A stretch of DNA of 37,507 nt from Streptomyces sp. MP131-18. GTDB taxonomy: Bacteria > Actinomycetota > Actinomycetes > Streptomycetales > Streptomycetaceae. How positions within the stretch are numbered: position 1 is the first letter of the stretch; every line of letters begins with the position of its first letter. The notes below the pieces were generated by a model. It was given only the letters and a program-made list of their open reading frames with translations. It was not told where the DNA came from and did no database searches. Location: positions 6,531,400 through 6,568,906 of the forward strand of contig NZ_LZNS01000001.1 in NCBI RefSeq assembly GCF_001984575.1. The letters run 5' to 3'. The position numbers and the translations under genes were made by a program. Below, one piece after another: positions 21,594-29,603 of the stretch.

Positions 21594-22721
21594 ATGGCCG
21601 AACGCCGCATCAAGGCCGCCGTCATCGGGACCGGCGCCATCGTCACCGTCGGCCATCTCCCCGCGCTCGCCGCACACTCCGCGGAGGCCGAACTCGTCGC
21701 CGCCGTCGACATCGACCCCGCCCGCCTCACTGCCTTCCGCGAACAGGTGGCGGCCGTCGAAGGGATCGGCGCGCCCACCGGGTACACCGACCTCGCGGCC
21801 ATGCTCGCCACCGAACGCCCCGACCTCGTCATCCTCGGCACGCCGCCCGCCCTCCACCGCGCACAGGCCCTCGCCGCCCTCCGCGCCGGCGCGTGGGTGT
21901 GGAGCGAAAAACCCCTGTGCCTCTCCCTCGCCGAATACGACGAGATCGCCGCCGCCGAACGCGAAGGCGGCCCCTATATGGCGGTCGTCGCCCAGCACCG
22001 CTACGGCTCGGGCACCGTCCACGCCCGCGGGCTGCTGGCCTCCGGCGACCTCGGCGCCCCTCGCGTCGCCCACTGCCAGACCACCTGGCACCGCGACCGC
22101 GCCTACTACGCCGTGCCCTGGCGCGGCCGGTGGGCCACCGAGGGCGGCGGCCCCACCATGGGCCACGGCATCCATCAGACCGACCTGCTCCTCCACCTCC
22201 TCGGCGACTGGACCGAGATCCGTGCCATGGCGGCGCGCCTCGTCCACGACATCGAGAGCGAGGACGTGTCCACCGCCCTCGTCCGCTTCGCCAACGGCGC
22301 CGTCGCCACCGTCGTCAACAGCGTGCTGTCCTCCGACGAGGTCAGCCGCATCCGCATCGACTGCGCCGACGCCACCGTGGAGCTCACCCACCTCTACGGT
22401 CACCGCAACGAGGACTGGACCTACACCCCGCGCCCCGGCCTGGCGGACGAGGCGCGCATCACGCGCTGGCGCACCCCCACCGCCGACCGTCCCAGCTCGC
22501 ACGCCGCCCAACTCGAAGGCGTACTGGCCGCCATGCGCACCGGCACCCGCCCGCCCGGCGGAGGCGCGGACGCCCGTCGCACCCTCGAATTCAATGCGGC
22601 CCTCTACAAGGCCGCCTTCACCGGCCGCCCCGTCCGCGCGGGCGAGATCGCCGAAGGCGACCCGTTCTACTCCGCGATGCACGGCAACCACCCCGACTGG
22701 GCGCCCAAGGAGGCGCAGTGA
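21594..22721 (+). CDS. Gfo/Idh/MocA-family sugar dehydrogenase
   Basis: NAD(P)-dependent oxidoreductase of 375 residues acting on sugars, inositols or their derivatives. The N-terminal Rossmann domain begins IKAAVIGTGAIVTVGHLPAL, with the conserved EKP as VWSEKPLCLSLAEYD at about residue 104. The C-terminal beta-sheet domain has the catalytic His in GGGPTMGHGIHQTDLLLHLLG. AGGAG lies about 12 bases before the ATG. It overlaps the DUF6807 gene by GTGA and the two form an operon under a LacI-type operator. In related operons the DUF6807 partner goes with Gfo/Idh enzymes of glycan or polyol breakdown, but the substrate cannot be read from sequence. Confidence 0.9.
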   Translation: MAERRIKAAVIGTGAIVTVGHLPALAAHSAEAELVAAVDIDPARLTAFREQVAAVEGIGAPTGYTDLAAMLATERPDLVILGTPPALHRAQALAALRAGAWVWSEKPLCLSLAEYDEIAAAEREGGPYMAVVAQHRYGSGTVHARGLLASGDLGAPRVAHCQTTWHRDRAYYAVPWRGRWATEGGGPTMGHGIHQTDLLLHLLGDWTEIRAMAARLVHDIESEDVSTALVRFANGAVATVVNSVLSSDEVSRIRIDCADATVELTHLYGHRNEDWTYTPRPGLADEARITRWRTPTADRPSSHAAQLEGVLAAMRTGTRPPGGGADARRTLEFNAALYKAAFTGRPVRAGEIAEGDPFYSAMHGNHPDWAPKEAQ

Positions 22722-23656
22722 CCGCGCAGCTCACCCTCGTCCATATCCACGGGGACCGGGTCACGGTATCCGCGGGCGGCACCGAGATCCTCTCCTATGT
22801 CTACCGCCCCGATCCCGAGACGTTCGAATCGCGCAAGCCCTACGCCCACCCCGTGCGGACCCTGGCCGGACACCTCGTCACCGGCTACCGGCCCAACGAC
22901 CACCGTTGGCACAAGGGCATCCAGATGACCGCGAGCCACGTGTCGGAGCAGAACTTCTGGGGCGGCAACTCCTACCTCGGCCCGGACACCGGCTACCAGC
23001 GCGTCCCCGAACGCGTCGGCTCCATGCGCCACGACGGCTTCCCCCGCATCGACGCCGCGGGCGACCGCGTCGACCTCGCCGAGGACCTCACCTGGCTCAA
23101 CCACGGCGGCCAGGAGTGGGCCCACGAGGAACGCACCCTCGCCGTCCACTCCGCCGACCCCGCGGAAGGCGCATGGGCGCTGGACTGGACGATCCGGCTC
23201 ACCAACCTCCGCGGCGAACCCCTGTACTTCGGCTCGCCCACGACCGCGGGGCGCGAGATGGCCGGCTACACCGGCCTCCAGTGGCGCGGGCCGCGCGACT
23301 TCGCCGGCGGCCAGATCCTCACCCCCGCAGGGCCCGCCACCGATCAGGCCACCATGGGCACTCCCGCCGCCGACGCGCCCTGGATCGCCTTCACCACCGA
23401 ACACGACGACATCGACGCCCACTCGACCCTCGTCTTCGTCCACGCCCCGGACAACACCGGCGAAGCCGCGATCCACCCGTCCCACTGGTTTGTCCGCTCC
23501 GCACCCACGCCCACCATCGCGTTCTCCTGGGCCTTCTTCGAGGAGTTTGCACTCGCCCCTCAGGAGTCCTTCTTCTACCGATACCGGATGATCGTCGCCG
23601 ACGGTGCCTGGGACACCCGGCGCGTCGAGACATACCTGGGCGGCCACGGCTGGTGA
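22718..23656 (+). CDS. DUF6807 (PmoA-like) family protein
   Basis: A 312-residue soluble protein with no signal peptide or membrane helix. It is recognised as DUF6807 by HPVRTLAGHLVTGYRPNDHRWHKGIQ, QNFWGGNSYLGPDTGY, LTWLNHGGQEWAHEERTLAV and the closing SFFYRYRMIVADG. His-rich blocks (NDHRWHKG and others) could form a catalytic or metal site. Some databases label the family PmoA, a methane oxygenase name, which is misleading. It starts with GTG in a GTGA overlap with the Gfo/Idh gene and has AAGGAGG just upstream. Coupling suggests the two work on the same sugar-derived substrate. The reaction is unknown. Confidence 0.85.
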   Translation: MTAQLTLVHIHGDRVTVSAGGTEILSYVYRPDPETFESRKPYAHPVRTLAGHLVTGYRPNDHRWHKGIQMTASHVSEQNFWGGNSYLGPDTGYQRVPERVGSMRHDGFPRIDAAGDRVDLAEDLTWLNHGGQEWAHEERTLAVHSADPAEGAWALDWTIRLTNLRGEPLYFGSPTTAGREMAGYTGLQWRGPRDFAGGQILTPAGPATDQATMGTPAADAPWIAFTTEHDDIDAHSTLVFVHAPDNTGEAAIHPSHWFVRSAPTPTIAFSWAFFEEFALAPQESFFYRYRMIVADGAWDTRRVETYLGGHGW

Positions 23657-23831
23657 ACCGGCCCGGGGGCCCCGGCACTCGGGCCCGACGCAGGAAGTCC
23701 ATTGCCGGGCGGCCATCGCCAGGGCTGCCGAACGAGCTGTGGGTGCGTGTTGCTCCATACGGGAAGCGTCGCAGCTCGTGTACGCAGAGTCACGAGATCC
23801 GGGAATCGATCACCTGATCGAGTGACTTGAG

Positions 23832-23914
23832 TGCCGGGTGCGGGATTTGAACCCGCACGCTCTTGCGAGCAGAGGTGTTTGAGACCTCCGTGTCTGCCCT
23901 TCCACCAACCCGGC
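23832..23914 (-). tRNA. tRNA-Leu(CAA)
   Basis: On the minus strand the 83-base molecule has acceptor arms GCCGGGT / ACCCGGC with discriminator A and no encoded CCA. The anticodon arm is GAGGT-CTCAAAC-ACCTC, giving anticodon CAA, which reads UUG. A long variable arm (TGCTCGCAAGAGCG) marks it as a class II tRNA. The T arm is TGCGGGTTCAAATCCCGCA. It lies antisense in the gap between the DUF6807 gene and pdtaR, and is not apparently interrupted by any att site. Confidence 0.95.
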
Positions 23915-24007
23915 CTGATGGCGCCCGGACAGTCTAGCGGCTCCGCCGCAGCCCCAGCGACTAGGTACCCTCGTGGGTGCCCCATTCGGCAGGAAACGAG
24001 GAGCATC

Positions 24008-24667
24008 GTGACCACCCCCGACGTCCCCGACGAGCCCACCCCGGCGGATGCCGCCGAATCCGCGGCTCATGTCCCGCCCAACACCGCCCGTGTCGTCATC
24101 GCCGAGGACGAGGCACTGATCCGGCTCGATCTGAAAGAGATGCTGGAGGAGGAGGGGTACAGCGTTGTCGGAGAGGCCGGGGACGGTGAGCGGGCTGTCG
24201 AGCTGGCGCGGGAGCTGCGGCCCGATCTGGTGATTCTCGACGTGAAGATGCCGGTGATGGACGGCATCTCGGCCGCGGAGAAGATCGCGGCGGACAGTAT
24301 CGCGCCGGTGCTGATGCTGACCGCGTTCTCGCAGCGTGACCTGGTCGAACGGGCCAGGGACGCCGGAGCCATGGCCTACCTGGTGAAGCCGTTCAGCAAG
24401 AGTGACGTCGTCCCGGCCATCGAGATCGCCGTCTCGCGGTTCCAGGAGCTGAAGACGCTCGCGGGTGAAGTCGCCGACCTCGCGCAGCGGCTGGAGACGC
24501 GGAAGCTGGTGGACCGGGCCAAGAGTGTGCTCCAGACCCAGTACGGTCTGTCGGAGCCGGCCGCTTTCCGTTGGATTCAGAAGACGTCCATGGATCGCAG
24601 GCTCTCCATGCATCAGGTGGCCGAGGCTGTGATCCAGGACGCCGAGGAGAAGCGGCAGAAGCAGTAG
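24008..24667 (+). CDS. pdtaR: ANTAR-domain response regulator
   Basis: Two-component regulator of 219 residues that acts on RNA rather than DNA. The receiver domain (about 28-145) has the acidic pair IAEDEALIRL, the phosphorylated Asp in LVILDVKMPVMDG, Thr in MLTAFSQ and Lys in LVKPFSK. The ANTAR domain (about 155-212) reads RLETRKLVDRAKSVLQTQYGLSEPAAFRWIQKTSMDRRLS. ANTAR proteins bind paired stem-loops and prevent termination. GTG 24008 has GAGGAG upstream. The partner kinase (PdtaS) is not in the window. It is followed by two tandem hairpins (24698-24770) and then the livJ gene. Confidence 0.95.
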   Translation: MTTPDVPDEPTPADAAESAAHVPPNTARVVIAEDEALIRLDLKEMLEEEGYSVVGEAGDGERAVELARELRPDLVILDVKMPVMDGISAAEKIAADSIAPVLMLTAFSQRDLVERARDAGAMAYLVKPFSKSDVVPAIEIAVSRFQELKTLAGEVADLAQRLETRKLVDRAKSVLQTQYGLSEPAAFRWIQKTSMDRRLSMHQVAEAVIQDAEEKRQKQ

Positions 24668-24697
24668 AAATAGCGGCAGAAGCGGCGAAGGCCCCGC

Positions 24698-24724
24698 GGG
24701 GAGTTAAGTCTTCGTTAATTCCCC
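24698..24724 (+). terminator. First hairpin after pdtaR
   Basis: GGGGAGTTAA pairs with TTAATTCCCC (one G-U) around a seven-base loop. The A/T-rich upper stem is unusual here. It may be a terminator half or the first of a paired RNA structure with the next hairpin 11 bases later. Confidence 0.55.
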
Positions 24725-24735
24725 CAAAATGGGTC

Positions 24736-24770
24736 AGAGCGCGTCCCGGTGTCCGTCCGGGGCGCGCTCT
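24736..24770 (+). terminator. Main intrinsic terminator after pdtaR
   Basis: AGAGCGCGTCCCGG pairs with CCGGGGCGCGCTCT over 14 positions (one U-G) around TGTCCGT, followed by TGTCGTTT. It is a good intrinsic terminator that separates pdtaR from livJ. Confidence 0.8.
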
Positions 24771-24883
24771 TGTCGTTTGCACATTATCTGGTCCGGGTTG
24801 AGTGGATCTTGTCGGGATCGTCCGCTGACCGGTCAGTCATGTTCTGTTTCCGGCATGTGCCAGAGGTCACGAGGCGATCACAT

Positions 24884-24895
24884 CTGTCGCGACAG
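24884..24895. promoter_or_regulatory. 12-bp palindrome upstream of livJ
   Basis: Perfect palindrome CTGTCGCGACAG, 117 bases before the livJ start, in the 240-base leader between the pdtaR terminator and livJ. It is a possible operator for the importer operon. The rest of the leader shows nothing else I can name. Confidence 0.4.
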
Positions 24896-25012
24896 TGTGT
24901 TCGCACAGCTTGCATGGCAATAGATTCCGCTGCACGCCGCACCGGTGTGCCGTATGCGCATGGGAGCTGTGCGGTGACGACATGACTGGGCTCGCTCCAG
25001 GGGGTTTTCGAA

Positions 25013-26188
25013 GTGCTCAACAAGTCCATCGTGAGGCTCGCGATACCCGTCGCCGCCGGCGCGCTCGTGCTCACTGCTTGCGGCGGTGACGACGACGGGG
25101 GCGACGGCGGGGGTGGGGGCACCACGTACAAGATCGCCTTCCAGGGGCCGCTCTCCGGTACGAACGTGGCGCTCGGCGAGAACATGGAAAACGGTATTCA
25201 GCTGGCCATCAACGAGGCCAATGGAAGTGGCGATTACGACTTCACCGTTGAGTACGTCGCGGCCGACGACCAGGGCGTGGAGACCCAGGCCACCGCGGCG
25301 GCGCAGAGCGCCATCGACGACCAGGACGTGATGGCCGTGGTCGGCCCGGCGTTCTCCGGCCCCGCGAACGTGTCCGCGCCGCTGTACGCGCAGGCCATGC
25401 TGCCGGCGGTCAGCTCGTCCGCGACGGACCCGACGCTGACGGAGGACGGTAAGTTCGCCACGTTCCTGCGCGCCGTGCCCAACGACAACGCGCAGGGTCT
25501 GGCCATGGCGGACTTCCTGGCGGCCCAGGACGGCATCGAGAGCGTCATGATCGTCGACGACGTCACGCCGTACGGCGAAGGTCTCGCCGAGGTGGCCGAG
25601 TCGGAGATGACCGCTGCCGGCCTGAGCGTGGAGCGGCAGAGCGTGCCGGCCGACACCGTCGACTACAGCGGAGCCGCCCGCACGGTGACCGAAGCCGGTG
25701 TGGACGCGCTTATCTACGCGGGTTACTACGAGGCGCTCGGGCCGTTCGCGATCCGGCTCCAGGAAGCCGGGTACGAGGGCATCCGTATATCGGGCGACGG
25801 CTCGAACGACGACGAGTTCATCAACCTGGCGGGCGACGCCGCCGAGGGCTGGCACCTGACCTGCCCGTGCACCGACGCCACCGAGAACGAGGGCACCGCG
25901 GCGTTCGCGGAGACGTACGAGGCGGAGTTCGGCCTCGCGCCCGGCACCTACTCGGCCGAGTCCTACGACGTCACGAACATGATCATCGAGGCGATGGCCG
26001 AGCTCGGCGGCGACGTCAGCCGCGAGGCGCTTTACCAGCAGCTCGCGGGGACCGAGTACGAGGGGCTGACGAAGACGTTCGCCTTCGACGAGAACGGCGA
26101 GTTCACCAACACGGCGATCTTCATGTACCAGGTCGAGGACGGCGTCCGCGGCTACCTGGGCGGCGTCGACGAGCTGGTCGGCGGCTGA
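25013..26188 (+). CDS. livJ: Branched-chain amino acid ABC transporter substrate-binding lipoprotein
   Basis: Extracellular receptor for leucine, isoleucine, valine or a related amide, 391 residues. The signal ends in lipobox LVLTAC, followed by a Gly/Asp-rich spacer. The type I binding fold is shown by YKIAFQGPLSGTNVALGENMENG, DDQDVMAVVGPAFSGPANVSAPLYAQA, VPNDNAQGLAMADFLAAQ, IYAGYYEALGPFAIRLQEAG and TYSAESYDVTNMII. GTG 25013 is preceded by AGGGGG. A stem-loop in the gap before livH probably keeps this subunit in excess over the membrane parts. Close relatives bind urea or short amides, so the exact ligand is not certain. Confidence 0.92.
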   Translation: MLNKSIVRLAIPVAAGALVLTACGGDDDGGDGGGGGTTYKIAFQGPLSGTNVALGENMENGIQLAINEANGSGDYDFTVEYVAADDQGVETQATAAAQSAIDDQDVMAVVGPAFSGPANVSAPLYAQAMLPAVSSSATDPTLTEDGKFATFLRAVPNDNAQGLAMADFLAAQDGIESVMIVDDVTPYGEGLAEVAESEMTAAGLSVERQSVPADTVDYSGAARTVTEAGVDALIYAGYYEALGPFAIRLQEAGYEGIRISGDGSNDDEFINLAGDAAEGWHLTCPCTDATENEGTAAFAETYEAEFGLAPGTYSAESYDVTNMIIEAMAELGGDVSREALYQQLAGTEYEGLTKTFAFDENGEFTNTAIFMYQVEDGVRGYLGGVDELVGG

Positions 26189-26196
26189 GTCCACCT

Positions 26197-26239
26197 GGCC
26201 GGCGGGGGCGGGGTGCCGACCCGTTCCGCCCCGCCGGCC
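26197..26239 (+). terminator. Stem-loop between livJ and livH
   Basis: GGCCGGCGGGGGCGG (26197-26211) pairs with CCGCCCCGCCGGCC (26226-26239) with one bulged G and a 14-base loop. It lies inside the operon, so partial termination or 3' end protection of livJ mRNA is likely, giving more binding protein than permease. Confidence 0.6.
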
Positions 26240-26281
26240 GATCAGCCCACCGCTGCTCGTTCCCACAAGGAAGTCAGTTCC

Positions 26282-27205
26282 ATGTCGCTTTCCGATATCT
26301 GGGACGTTCTTGTCCTGGGTGTGGTGCTCGGCTCGTTGTATGCCGTCATCGCCATTGGCTACACGCTGGTCTATGGTGTCCTCCAGCTTCTGAACTTCGC
26401 GCACAGCGAGGTCTTCATGGCCGGTGGTTTCGGCGGCGTCATCGCCCTCACCATTTTCGAACCCGCCACTGATCCTTCCGGTCTTCAGTCGGCCCTCTAC
26501 GTGCTTCTCGGAATTCTCGGTGGAGCGCTGCTCGGTGGCCTGGTCGCCTTTGGCCTTGAAAAAGGTGCCTATCGTCCACTGCGGAGACGTCACGCATCGC
26601 GTCTGATCTTTCTGATCACGGCGATCGGTGCGTCGTTCTTTCTCTACAATCTCGCGGGCAAGATGTTCGGCCGCTATCCGATGCCGATGCCGACGATGTA
26701 CGAGAACAAGCAGGTGTTCGAGGTGTTCGGCACCTCGGTCAACGTGACGCAGCTCCTTATCGTGGTGGCCGCGGTGCTGATGCTGCTGACGGTGGATTTC
26801 GTGGTGAACCGCACCAAGATGGGCTCCGGAATCCGGGCTGTCGCGCAGGACCCGGAAGTCGCGTCGCTGATGGGTGTGGATATCGACAAGGTGGTGTCGA
26901 GGACGTTCGTGCTCGGCGGCGTGATGGGCGGGGTGGCCGGCTTCCTGTTCGGCACGAACCTTCAGGTCGAGTACACCATGGGCTTCCTGCCCGGCATCAC
27001 GGCGTTCGCGGCTGCGGTGCTCGGCGGTATCGGCAACGTGCGCGGGGCGATGCTCGGCGGGCTGACGCTGGGTGTGGTGGAGGCGTTCACGGTCGAGTGG
27101 TTCGGTGATGCGTGGCGGTACGCGGGCGCGTTCGCGGTGCTCGTGCTGGTGCTGATGTTCCGTCCGACGGGCATTCTCGGTGAGCGTGTGGGGAGGACGG
27201 CATGA
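26282..27205 (+). CDS. livH: Branched-chain amino acid ABC transporter permease LivH
   Basis: Membrane subunit of 307 residues with about eight helices, the first being VLVLGVVLGSLYAVIAIGYTLVYGVLQ. The LivH signature LNFAHSEVFMAGGFGG follows it. The cytoplasmic contact loop is GIRAVAQDPEVASLMGVDIDKVV, and the C-terminal part GGIGNVRGAMLGGLTLGVVEAF is typical. ATG 26282 has AAGGAAG upstream. Its stop overlaps the livM start (ATGA), so livH, livM, livG and livF are translated as a coupled block. Confidence 0.95.
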   Translation: MSLSDIWDVLVLGVVLGSLYAVIAIGYTLVYGVLQLLNFAHSEVFMAGGFGGVIALTIFEPATDPSGLQSALYVLLGILGGALLGGLVAFGLEKGAYRPLRRRHASRLIFLITAIGASFFLYNLAGKMFGRYPMPMPTMYENKQVFEVFGTSVNVTQLLIVVAAVLMLLTVDFVVNRTKMGSGIRAVAQDPEVASLMGVDIDKVVSRTFVLGGVMGGVAGFLFGTNLQVEYTMGFLPGITAFAAAVLGGIGNVRGAMLGGLTLGVVEAFTVEWFGDAWRYAGAFAVLVLVLMFRPTGILGERVGRTA

Positions 27206-28656
27206 CCGCGGGAGTAACCGCTCCGAAGGTGCCTTCCGCGGCGAAGCTGCGGAAACGTTCCTGGTATCAGCAGCCGCGCTGGCACCGGCTGTTCGCGCTG
27301 GTGGTGACGGCGCTGGTACTGGCCCAGGTCACGGGTGCGCAGGGAACGCGTGGCGATTTGTTCGCGGCGCTGGAGGAGAACTTCAGCGGCGGCGCGGTCT
27401 GGGGCTGGCTCGGCCTGGCCGTGGCGATCTGGCTGGTCCGCGAGTTCGCGCACGAGCTGCTCGGCCGCTACACGTCCCGGGTGAAGGAGGAGGCGGGCCG
27501 CCCCGCGGAGCGGCCGGGCGATCTGACGCCGTCCGGGGGGTTCTCGCCGGCAGCGGCGCCGGTGTGGCTGCCGGCGCTGCTGGCGCGCACGGTCCGGTTC
27601 GTCACCGACGTGGTGCGCGGGCAGCGGCTTTACCGGTGGGGTTCGATGGCGGCGCTGCTCGGGCTGCTGATCGTGCTGCCGTTGATGGTGTCGACCTTCT
27701 GGCAGCAGGTGATGGTGGACCAGATCGGCATGTTCGTGCTGGTCGCCATCGGGCTGAACGTGGTGGTCGGCTGGGCCGGAATGCTGGACCTGGGATTCAT
27801 CGCGTTCTTCGCGATCGGCGCCTACAGCTCGGCGTTCTGGACGGGCGGGCTGCCGGTGGAGCCGCCGGTGGAGCTGAACAACTTCCTGGTGATTCCGATC
27901 GCGGTTCTCACCTGTCTGGTCGCTGGCGTGCTGCTCGGGGCGCCGACGCTGCGGCTGCGCGGCGACTACTTGGCAATCGTGACGCTGGGCTTTCACGAGA
28001 TCGTGTACTTGACGGCCAAGAACTGGACGGAGTTCACGGGCGGTTCGCGGGGAGCCCCGCAGCTGGACCGGTTCTCGGTCGACCTCGGATTCTGGTCGTA
28101 CGAGTGGGAGCTCGATCCGCGGCCGTACTACTGGCTCCAGCTGGCTTTCGTGGTCGTGGTGCTGCTGCTGTTCGTGCGGCTCGAGCATTCGCGGGTGGGC
28201 CGGGCCTGGACGGCGATCCGGGAGGACGAGGTCGCGGCGGCGGCGACGGGCGTGGACACCGTGCGGTTCAAGCTGCTGGCGTTCGCAATCGGCGCGTCGA
28301 CCTCGGGCATCGCCGGGGTGATCTACGCGAGCAAGCTTGGCTTCATCAACCCGGAGATGTTCGTACTGCTGCTGTCGGTGCTCGCCCTGTCCTACGTGGT
28401 GTTCGGCGGCATGGGCTCGATCCCGGGCGTGCTGATCGGCACGGCGGTGCTGGTGTGGCTGCCGGAGTACCTGCGGGACACGGTCGACCCCCAGGACCGC
28501 TACATGTATCTGGGCGGGCTGCTGGTGGTCATGATGATCTACCGGCCGCAGGGTTTGCTGCCGTCGCGGCGGCGGCAGCGGGAGCTGCGGATGGCGGAGG
28601 AGGGCTCGGGGTCCGCCGATGCCCTGGGCGCGCGGCCGGGAGGTGCGCAGGCATGA
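27202..28656 (+). CDS. livM: Branched-chain amino acid ABC transporter permease LivM
   Basis: Second membrane subunit, 484 residues, longer than the usual 330-420 because of an N-terminal extension of about 150 residues with two extra hydrophobic segments (RLFALVVTALVLAQV and WGWLGLAVAIWLV). The conserved core starts near residue 150 and includes GLNVVVGWAGMLDLGFIAFFAIGAYSSA, APTLRLRGDYLAIVTLGFHEIV, the ATPase-contact loop RVGRAWTAIREDEVAAAATGVDTV, and VVFGGMGSIPGVLIGT. Extended LivM proteins are common in Streptomyces. It overlaps both neighbours by ATGA. The role of the extension is unknown. Confidence 0.93.
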   Translation: MTAGVTAPKVPSAAKLRKRSWYQQPRWHRLFALVVTALVLAQVTGAQGTRGDLFAALEENFSGGAVWGWLGLAVAIWLVREFAHELLGRYTSRVKEEAGRPAERPGDLTPSGGFSPAAAPVWLPALLARTVRFVTDVVRGQRLYRWGSMAALLGLLIVLPLMVSTFWQQVMVDQIGMFVLVAIGLNVVVGWAGMLDLGFIAFFAIGAYSSAFWTGGLPVEPPVELNNFLVIPIAVLTCLVAGVLLGAPTLRLRGDYLAIVTLGFHEIVYLTAKNWTEFTGGSRGAPQLDRFSVDLGFWSYEWELDPRPYYWLQLAFVVVVLLLFVRLEHSRVGRAWTAIREDEVAAAATGVDTVRFKLLAFAIGASTSGIAGVIYASKLGFINPEMFVLLLSVLALSYVVFGGMGSIPGVLIGTAVLVWLPEYLRDTVDPQDRYMYLGGLLVVMMIYRPQGLLPSRRRQRELRMAEEGSGSADALGARPGGAQA

Positions 28657-29603
28657 CGACCGAGATGCTGGACGAGGCCGCGAAGGCGCGGGCGCTGTCG
28701 GACGACGTGCTGGACGCGTCGGGCGTGACGCTGCGGTTCGGCGGGCTGACGAGCCTGGACGGCGTGGCCCTGCGGATGGTGCGCGGTGAGATCCTGGCGG
28801 TCATCGGGCCGAACGGGGCGGGCAAGACCTCGCTGTTCAACTCGCTGACAGGGTCGTACGTTCCGCAGGAGGGGCAGATCACGTTCCGCCCGCGGGCGGG
28901 GGGCGAGCACGAGCTGCGGGGCCGGAAGCCGCACAAGACGAGCCGCCTCGGGGTGGCGCGCACGTTCCAGAACATCCGCCTGTTCGGGGCGCTGACGGTG
29001 CTGGAGAACGTGAAGGTCGCCGTGGAGACGCGGCAGCGCACGGACGCCATCTCGATCATGCTCGGGCTGCCGAACGCGCGCAGGGACGAGCGGGAGAGCG
29101 ACCGGAAGGCGCACGAGGTGCTGTCGTTCGTCGGTCTCGGCCACCGGCTGAACGAGCTGGCCTCCGCGCTCAGTTACGGCGAGCAGCGGCGGCTCGAGAT
29201 CGCGCGGGCGCTGGCGACGACGCCGGAGGTGCTGCTGCTCGACGAGCCTGCGGCGGGGACGAACCCGACGGAGAAGCGGGATCTGGAAGTGCTGATCCGC
29301 CGGATCAACCAGGAACTCGCGGTGAGCGTGCTGCTGATCGAGCACGACATGCGGCTGGTGATGTCGGTGGCGGACCGGGTGGTGGTGCTGAACTTCGGCA
29401 GGAAGATCGCCGAGGGAACGCCCGGGGCGGTACAGCAGGACCCCGCGGTGATCGAGGCGTACCTGGGCGCGTCGGCCGAGGACGAGCGGGCGCTGGTGGC
29501 GGAGGTGGTCGCGGAGCGCGAGGAGCACGGCGCGGAGGAGCGGCCGGACGGGCCGCCCGGTGCCGCGGGCGCGGCGGCGGACGACGAGGAGGGACGGGCG
29601 TGA
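28653..29603 (+). CDS. livG: Branched-chain amino acid ABC transporter ATPase LivG
   Basis: One of the two nucleotide-binding subunits, 316 residues. Walker A is GPNGAGKT at 52-59, the Q-loop is in RTFQNIRLFGALTVLENV, the signature is LSYGEQ at 173-178, Walker B is VLLLDEP at 193-199 and the switch His is 231 in LLIEHDMRLVM. AAGTNPTE after Walker B is typical for LivG. The C-terminal 40 residues are rich in Glu, Ala and Gly and lie outside the core domain. It overlaps livM by ATGA and livF by GTGA. Confidence 0.95.
   Translation: MTTEMLDEAAKARALSDDVLDASGVTLRFGGLTSLDGVALRMVRGEILAVIGPNGAGKTSLFNSLTGSYVPQEGQITFRPRAGGEHELRGRKPHKTSRLGVARTFQNIRLFGALTVLENVKVAVETRQRTDAISIMLGLPNARRDERESDRKAHEVLSFVGLGHRLNELASALSYGEQRRLEIARALATTPEVLLLDEPAAGTNPTEKRDLEVLIRRINQELAVSVLLIEHDMRLVMSVADRVVVLNFGRKIAEGTPGAVQQDPAVIEAYLGASAEDERALVAEVVAEREEHGAEERPDGPPGAAGAAADDEEGRA

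Noticed and set aside
24729..24985. Short open frames in the livJ leader as possible leader peptides
   Set aside because: They cross the pdtaR terminator or lack a ribosome site, and have no run of Leu, Ile or Val codons typical of attenuation.
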